Shown: positions 58,901 to 64,000 of the stretch, one piece after another
Position numbering within the stretch: position 1 is the stretch's first letter
Layout of the letters: every line of letters starts with the position of its first letter
Assembly: GCF_958295425.1 (NCBI RefSeq)
Contig: NC_081142.1
Span: forward strand, 6,590,917-6,654,916
From: Solea solea
Lineage: Eukaryota; Chordata; Actinopteri; Pleuronectiformes; Soleidae
DNA: 64,000 nucleotides
Reading direction: 5' to 3'
Notes under the pieces: model-generated
Told to the model about the DNA's origin: nothing
What the model saw: only the letters and a program-made list of their open reading frames with translations
Databases searched by the model: none
Position numbers and translations under genes: made by a program

Positions 58901-60706
58901 AATGGAAAAGAAGTGTAGAGGCACTGGAACCTAGACCTGTATTTAACTCGAGAACATATTAATATGTGGGGTCCTTGTCTTGATATGTTACCATAGAAAC
59001 ATAGGGATTTCTTATCTGAGCATTTAGGTTTAATTTCAACATAATGAAAGTGTGGTTGTATACTTGGCTTTATTAATGCCAAATACACAGGATTTGAATG
59101 ATGTCAAACATGTACAAATGTTTTAGTGTATTGGAGTGAATAAGGAACATATTGTACTTTTTCTTTAATTGCATACTTTATACTTTAATTTTCCAATAGA
59201 CACATATTCCTGCAAAGCATTCATGTACTGCAAACATCGTGTCATCAAATCACAAATTTGGTGTAGATCAAATTGATGTTATTGTTTTATGGCAGTGTTG
59301 TTTGTAGGGATGTCCCGATGCAACTTTTTCACTTCTGATACGATACCGATATTGCAGCCTTGAGTATTGGCAGATACCGATATTGATCCCATACGATATC
59401 AGCACAAATCATACATACTTTAATGACTCATTTTGTAGTATGGAATGTTAGAATAGGCTTGATCAAGTGATATTACTTGAACAGAGAACAATAGTCAGCA
59501 ACAGTAGGTATGAGGAAAAGCTGACCCATTTATTATTAGCCAATGGGTTACATCAATTCTAACCTTTAACATAAGAATATTGGATTTTTTTTCCATGTTA
59601 ATTTCACACAGTCTCTGGATAATTTCATTAGGAGGAAAGTACCAAGTGCTCACGGGGGTGTTTTCAGAGCACCCGCGTTTCACAGGTAAAAGCGTGTCTT
59701 CAGAGAACACCCCCCTTGTTTTCACTATTTTGGATTAGCCCAACCCACACAGGGTGAGTGACTCGTCCCGCAGGTAAACACGGAGCCCGAGGACCGGCCC
59801 CGCAGACGTATTTAGCGCCGTGTGTGGAGCTTCGGGGCACGTTTAAAACACACAAAGCTCTTGGCATGGCTGTTTTTTTGGAGTATAATTAACAAACACA
59901 GGCTGTCGAAAGTCGACAGGTGGCGCTGGTTTATGAAGTAATGTTCTTTTAGCAGCTCGCCTCAGGATAAGCTAGCATGGTGCTAATGGCTAACTCGCGC
60001 TCGCTGTGCGGCTTCGTAGCCTTTGATTTCAGAGGGGAAAGAAAAATGTTTAACCTCTGAAATAGCAGTAGCACCCACACGCTGTTGTTGTGATCACGTG
60101 GGCTCTATACGCATCCAACACGCAGAGCCCACGTGACCACAACCGGCGCTGCTGGATAGAAGTGCTGGAGCAGAATGGACTGTTGTATCGGAGCGCTTAT
60201 ATCGGAGATTTTAGAGGCACTCCGATATAATCCGATATGCGTTTTTTGGTTGATATCGGACCGATATCAATATCGGATCGGGACATCCCTAGTTGTTTGT
60301 GTGTTTTTTCTTATCCGTGTATTTGAGTCGACTTGCTTTACATTTATATTACCACCATATTAAATAATTCAACAAGGTAAAAAATAAAGGCAGACTTTGT
60401 AATATCTTTGATAAATCGCCCCTCTCTATATGAATACCCATGTAAGATCAGTAGGAAACCACATTTGGATACTTGGGTTGAAATAAAACGTTTGCAGAAA
60501 TGTATTAAATGCAGTTTTAGTATCCTTTAAATGACTAAACTTGAGACAATAAGTGTCCTGTTTGTGTGCAATATTTTAACGTTATTTTACTGTATGTCAT
60601 GTTCTCCACAGAAAGCATCAAGAAGATCGTTGATAAATCGTCGATCAAGTTCGTCTGTGGCATAAAGCTTGACAACAAAAGTGGCAAAACAGAGGATAGA
60701 ATACTG
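55526..60706 (+). CDS. carmil3: CARMIL-family protein, first two coding exons (gene continues past the window)
   Basis: Exons 55526-55583 and 60612-60706 join in phase: MASKEITACGFVSVNKDIT then ESIKKIVDKSSIKFVCGIKL and DNKSGKTEDRIL, ending at a GTGAGT donor in phase 0. The pattern ESIK...IK..V.IKL..K..K.E.R.L matches the start of the CARMIL/LRRC16 family (CARMIL1 has ESIKDVIGRKIKI and VKLEVKGDK at the same place), where a PH-like lipid-binding domain begins. CARMILs bind capping protein and regulate actin at membranes; the leucine-rich and capping-protein-binding parts lie outside the window. The paralogue is called carmil3 because human CARMIL3 is close to TGM1 and RABGGTA on 14q; the sequence alone shows only the family. 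A third exon was not found before 64000. Confidence 0.68.
55641..55679. repeat. CG/CA alternating purine-pyrimidine tract
   Basis: CGCGCACGCACGCGCGCGCG and further CGCACGCGGGTGTGTGTG. Lies 60-100 bases inside CARMIL intron 1, in the GC-rich promoter region; potentially Z-DNA forming. Confidence 0.8.
55955..55982. repeat. (GT)n microsatellite
   Basis: 14 GT units; further GT-rich text at 56105-56142. Confidence 0.9.
56900..57141 (-). mobile_element. tRNA-derived SINE (family C)
   Basis: Reverse strand: GGCAGCCCATGGCCTAGTGG (TGGCCTAGTGG fits a Pol III A box), then GTGCCAGTTCAAGTCCTGGG (GTTCAAGTC fits a B box) about 35 bases on, then a unique body with TTAAATGCAGAGGTCAAATT. The body resembles a SINE family frequent in fish. 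Confidence 0.75.
57300..57340 (+). repeat. SINE/LINE-type 3' tail
   Basis: TTGTAAGTCGCTTTGGATAA followed by AAGAATGTAAATGTAAAAT, a common tail of fish retroposons. The body upstream is degenerate. Confidence 0.5.
59305..60291 (+). mobile_element. hAT-like non-autonomous element (TAGGGATGTCCCGAT ends), 987 bp
   Basis: Perfect 15-bp terminal inverted repeats (TAGGGATGTCCCGAT), with an exact 8-bp duplication GTTGTTTG at 59297-59304 and 60292-60299. Subterminal CCGATATT/GATATCGG motifs repeat near both ends. The middle (about 59700-60170) is GC-rich, unlike its surroundings, and holds a hairpin with 20-base arms (60087-60106, 60124-60143; one mismatch; CACGTGGGCTCT core). No long open frame, so it would need transposase in trans. 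Confidence 0.9.
60612..60706 (+). CDS. carmil3: CARMIL coding exon 2 (start of the PH-like domain)
   Basis: Acceptor TTCTCCACAG, 95 bases, donor CTG|GTGAGT. The best-conserved piece in this gene. Confidence 0.75.
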
Positions 60707-61313
60707 GTGAGTGTCACTGAGGTCTGTGCTGTTTTAATGGCTCCCTGCTTTACAATAACAGTGTGTTGCTGATGTAGGACAACATGGTATTCCTGCTTCA
60801 TAAGCAGGAATCATGGATGCATGCATCATGTATGTGCAGCGGCTTTGGCGTTCACCTCAGCTGCAATGTTAATGGATCTCTGCTTTGGTGTTGTTGATAC
60901 CCATGACAGCAGAGGCAGAATCCCTCCATGATTTAACAGTGAGTGCAAACATCTCACATTCTGTGGTCACTTACTAACTGCGTTACGACTGCTGCTGCCC
61001 CATGTCCGTGTGAGTGCTGTAGTGGCTTGGCAGGATGATTATTGGATAGACAGTATCCGCGAGAGCAGCTGTAGATTCCTCTGTGTCTGCAAGTCCCACT
61101 GTGGAGGCAGCAGGGAGCGAAACAGCTCGCAGCCTTTGATTCGGGGTTGCTTTCATCAGAGAATGTGGGACGGAGATAAAGTCTCCATCTGAGTGAGTGA
61201 AGCTCAGCCAGCTATCTGGGTAAAATCTGGGCTAATGAGCTTTTACACTGTGGACCAGAACTCACACTGGATCCTGGGTGGATGCCAGTGTTGCAGAACA
61301 CAGTGGACTTGTG

Positions 61314-61575
61314 TAAGGCTGCAACCATAATGATATCCTTTTTTTGTATCGATTAACCTATTGATTATTTAAAGTTGTTTGGTCCATAAAATGTCAGAAA
61401 ATGGGGAAAACTTATTGACTGGGCCTCCAGAATGTTTTTACTGTCAAGAGATTCAAACCATAAAAAGGTTTCATATTTCTTTAAATTAGTTTTTATTTTT
61501 TTTAAGCAGTTAAAGGATTAAAATTAATGTAGTCCAACAGTCATTCATTTATTTAGATTTGTTGCAGCTCTCGTA
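61314..61575 (+). repeat. GCTGCAAC / CGATTATTTT miniature element, copy 3
   Basis: AAGGCTGCAACCATAATGAT start, GGTCCATAAAATGTCAGAAA, end GTTGCAGCTCT, which is an inverted match of the start. Confidence 0.65.
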
Positions 61576-62394
61576 TGCTGGCATTGACACATAACATGTA
61601 CACAGTATAGAGCGGGTTGTATTGATTGAAGTAAACCATGTAGCTATTAAGGGTGTAAGAAAATATTGATAGTAATACAGTATTGATTAATTGAAGCTGT
61701 AGTTGTAAGCGCTTTTCTGACAGCAGTTTTGTTTTGTATTTAAGCCTCTAACCACTAGTTAGCAGCAGGCTTTCGGCAATTTGATCATCTCTCCCCCTCC
61801 TTCCACATTTACCAGACAAAGGATATTTATATTTTTTATGCATAAAAGATTGTTTTTCTTTAGATGAGAATCATTTCTTTTTTAAATAGACCAATTGAAG
61901 GGTATAATATACATTATAAACACCCTTTTATCGGGATGTATCAGATGGTCAGATGCTGTTCTTCCAAGTACAGCCCTAGCTGTAACGATGGTGTCACAGG
62001 AAGTCCAGTCCATCTGCAGTGAAGTTGGCGAGTTATTACACACTTAGAAAGACAAGTGACTTGCTCTGCTCCTCATGCAACCCGCTGTCTTTGCCTTGGC
62101 AAAACCACGCTTTCGCTCAGTGATTGCTGTGATGATGGACATGGACAGATAAAAAGAGTTTCTGCATGTTCAGACTTAGTTATTCAGACACTTTGATAAT
62201 CTCATGTGCCACAGACATCTATCCAATGATCTGCAGTCTGTGACTCATTTGCTTCCTTTTAAAAGGGGAACCAGAAATCTTGAGTTTCTGCTCATGCTGG
62301 GTGCACATAGAAGACGAGAGTTTGATCATTGGGTTAGCATTTTGGAAAAAGCTGAACTTGATATATGTGAAAGTTGTGTGTGTTTTTTTAGGGC

Positions 62395-62560
62395 CCAAGT
62401 GCAGACTGGTGAAGGACCTATATTATCCTTTGGGATTATTCTTTTTCATCATCTTCGTCATCTTCTCTTACTCTTTGATCACACTGTTGAGGGCCTTGCG
62501 TGAAACATCAGGACCTCATCAGGAAAATTGCAATCTGACCAAGTTTTAGTGCAATCTGAT
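62395..62560 (+). repeat. Dispersed repeat family B, copy 2
   Basis: Shares GGACCTATnTTATCCTTnnGATTATT with 54680-54720; the rest has diverged. Confidence 0.4.
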
Positions 62561-64000
62561 GAATTTTGCAAGACAACACATTTTCTTATTTTGTGTTCCC
62601 ACTAGCCATGAAGCAGGCTTTCGACCAGACATATGCCGCCCTCACTGTTCTTTGATCTTTGATGGCCAAAAGTATGTTTGTAGGAACAGCATGCAGGAGG
62701 ATTCCACCTCATCTCTATTTTCATTTTATTGTTTTAGTGATGACAAACCTGCAAAGCCAGTCACTTACTGGCAACAGGAAGTACACATTCAGTAACAAAC
62801 ATTGTTTAATTTACATTAAGCTTTACATTTGCTCTATCCTAACATAAAAAACACCCTGACATTCATGCACAAGGACCCATGCAGCGCTGCTTGCACCCCC
62901 AGTTTTTCTTCTTTTTTTGTCCCTAGCAGAAAGGTCAGGTTTGGAAATAAGACATTTTGATGAGAAGAAACTTGTTTGTCAGCTGTGATCTGTGATTTTC
63001 ACTCTGTCCCCTCAGGGACATCACAGTCACTTCTCCATTTCTTACAAAGGTTTCTCCCAAATTGTCAAACAAGACAGGATTAGAGTGTGTGTCCTGTTAC
63101 AGCTTTCCTCCTTTCAACAAAGTCTCTCTTCTTCTGCATCACCATGATTTAGTCTTGTTTACTGTTATTTGTTTACTCCCTTATCCACCACCTGTAGCCG
63201 TGACTCGTGACTGTAATGTGGTGCAAACCTGTAATTAACTTTTTAAAATGTGTTTGTTTGGGGGTTTTTTTTAAGCAAAAGGCCTGTTCTCTCTCTTTCT
63301 CTCTGTCTCCATCTAGCATGCACATTGAGTGACTCCATCTCAGACACGTCACTTGCTGTGTGGGTATAGGTAGCTGTCATTGTGTGGTTCTGACTGACCC
63401 GTGTCAAGCTCGTTTCTTCATAAAAACACAATAGTAGAGTGAGAGAGCTGTAATTTAATTACATACTTTCTTTGGGGAGAGACACATGGGGTGAGAGGGT
63501 CCACAGGGTGTGTTTCAGCTGTGCAATCAGACAAAATGTAGTAAATGATTGGGAGCGACGGTGCAGAAGAGGAGAAAAAAAAGGGGGGGCAGAGAGCAGT
63601 TTGCTGGAGCCAGTAGAGCAAAATGTCAGAGACCACTTTTCTTTGTTTGCTTTGATGGAGAAAGTGACTGATTGCTTTGTTGGGGGAATGTTTGCTGAGA
63701 CGATATGTTGCCGCTCAAGTAGAGGAATCAGTGATTCTATCACATTCACCCAAGAGCTGCATGACACAAATGTTTTCATGCCAAAAATAAACAGGTACAA
63801 GCATGAATGCCATGTATATGGTCAGTCAGATGGAGATGCACATAATCCTGTGAGTGCCTGCCTCATGTCCAAACTCCCATCAACTTTGTGTTGCTTAAAG
63901 GGATTCCACGGTGATGCTGTGGCTGTAGCACAGTTGCCCCACAGCAATTAGTAGGAGTAGCAGTAAAGCTTTATTGTTATTGTGTAAAAATAAAATAAAA

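Larger units (their letters stand above)
55584..60611 (+). other. CARMIL intron 1
   Basis: 5.0 kb. It carries a GT microsatellite (55955-55982), a tRNA-derived SINE (56900-57141), a SINE/LINE tail (57300-57340), a short repeat relative (57960-58020) and a 987-bp hAT-like element. Its GC-rich beginning may hold regulatory sequence. Confidence 0.7.
60707..64000 (+). other. CARMIL intron 2 (partial)
   Basis: No third exon found. It contains a miniature element (61314-61575), a repeat B relative (62395-62560) and an unassigned 159-codon open frame (63472-63951). Confidence 0.6.

Overview
The window looks like nuclear DNA of a ray-finned fish, probably a percomorph-type teleost. Genes are split into short exons with consensus GT/AG junctions and introns that are often only 70-300 bases. 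The background is AT-rich with CA/GT and TA microsatellites. The interspersed repeats are fish-type: hAT-like miniature elements with 8-bp target duplications, tRNA-derived SINEs and a fossil Tc1 transposase. No rRNA, tRNA gene, CRISPR array or prokaryotic operon was seen. All gene models were assembled by eye by matching reading phase across every junction, so exon ends are predictions without transcript support.

Layout from left to right: (1) 403-5707, plus strand: a complete three-exon histamine H3-type receptor (420 aa). (2) About 6.65-19.75 kb: a gene-poor stretch of roughly 13 kb with repeats and microsatellites. (3) 20786-29538, minus strand: a complete transglutaminase 1-like gene (13 coding exons, 787 aa) with the Cys-His-Asp triad and an N-terminal cysteine cluster. 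Its 5' non-coding structure probably reaches to about 34.7 kb. (4) 37553-46.4 kb, minus strand: a complete Rab geranylgeranyltransferase alpha subunit (579 aa). Its ATG is the last codon of its exon, and a TATA-less promoter with ETS and CRE-like sites lies upstream. (5) 49263-53678, minus strand: an Fc-receptor-like/Ig-superfamily receptor (405 aa; split signal peptide, three Ig domains, TM, short tail). (6) 55526 to beyond the right edge, plus strand: the first two coding exons of a CARMIL-family gene, probably carmil3.

The head-to-tail pair tgm1-rabggta, with a CARMIL gene close by, matches the neighbourhood known from human chromosome 14q (TGM1, RABGGTA, CARMIL3/LRRC16B), which supports these calls. 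The Ig receptor between rabggta and the CARMIL gene is not part of the human neighbourhood as I know it. The genes do not form one pathway: amine signalling, protein cross-linking at membranes, Rab prenylation, immune-type recognition and actin capping control.

Most notable points: an upstream exon that would join tgm1 in frame and add a hydrophobic N-terminus; two small introns (in the Ig receptor and in rabggta) that are multiples of three and stop-free; and three hAT-like elements with intact ends and target duplications inside introns. I found no clear previously undescribed system; the rest is a conventional vertebrate gene neighbourhood.
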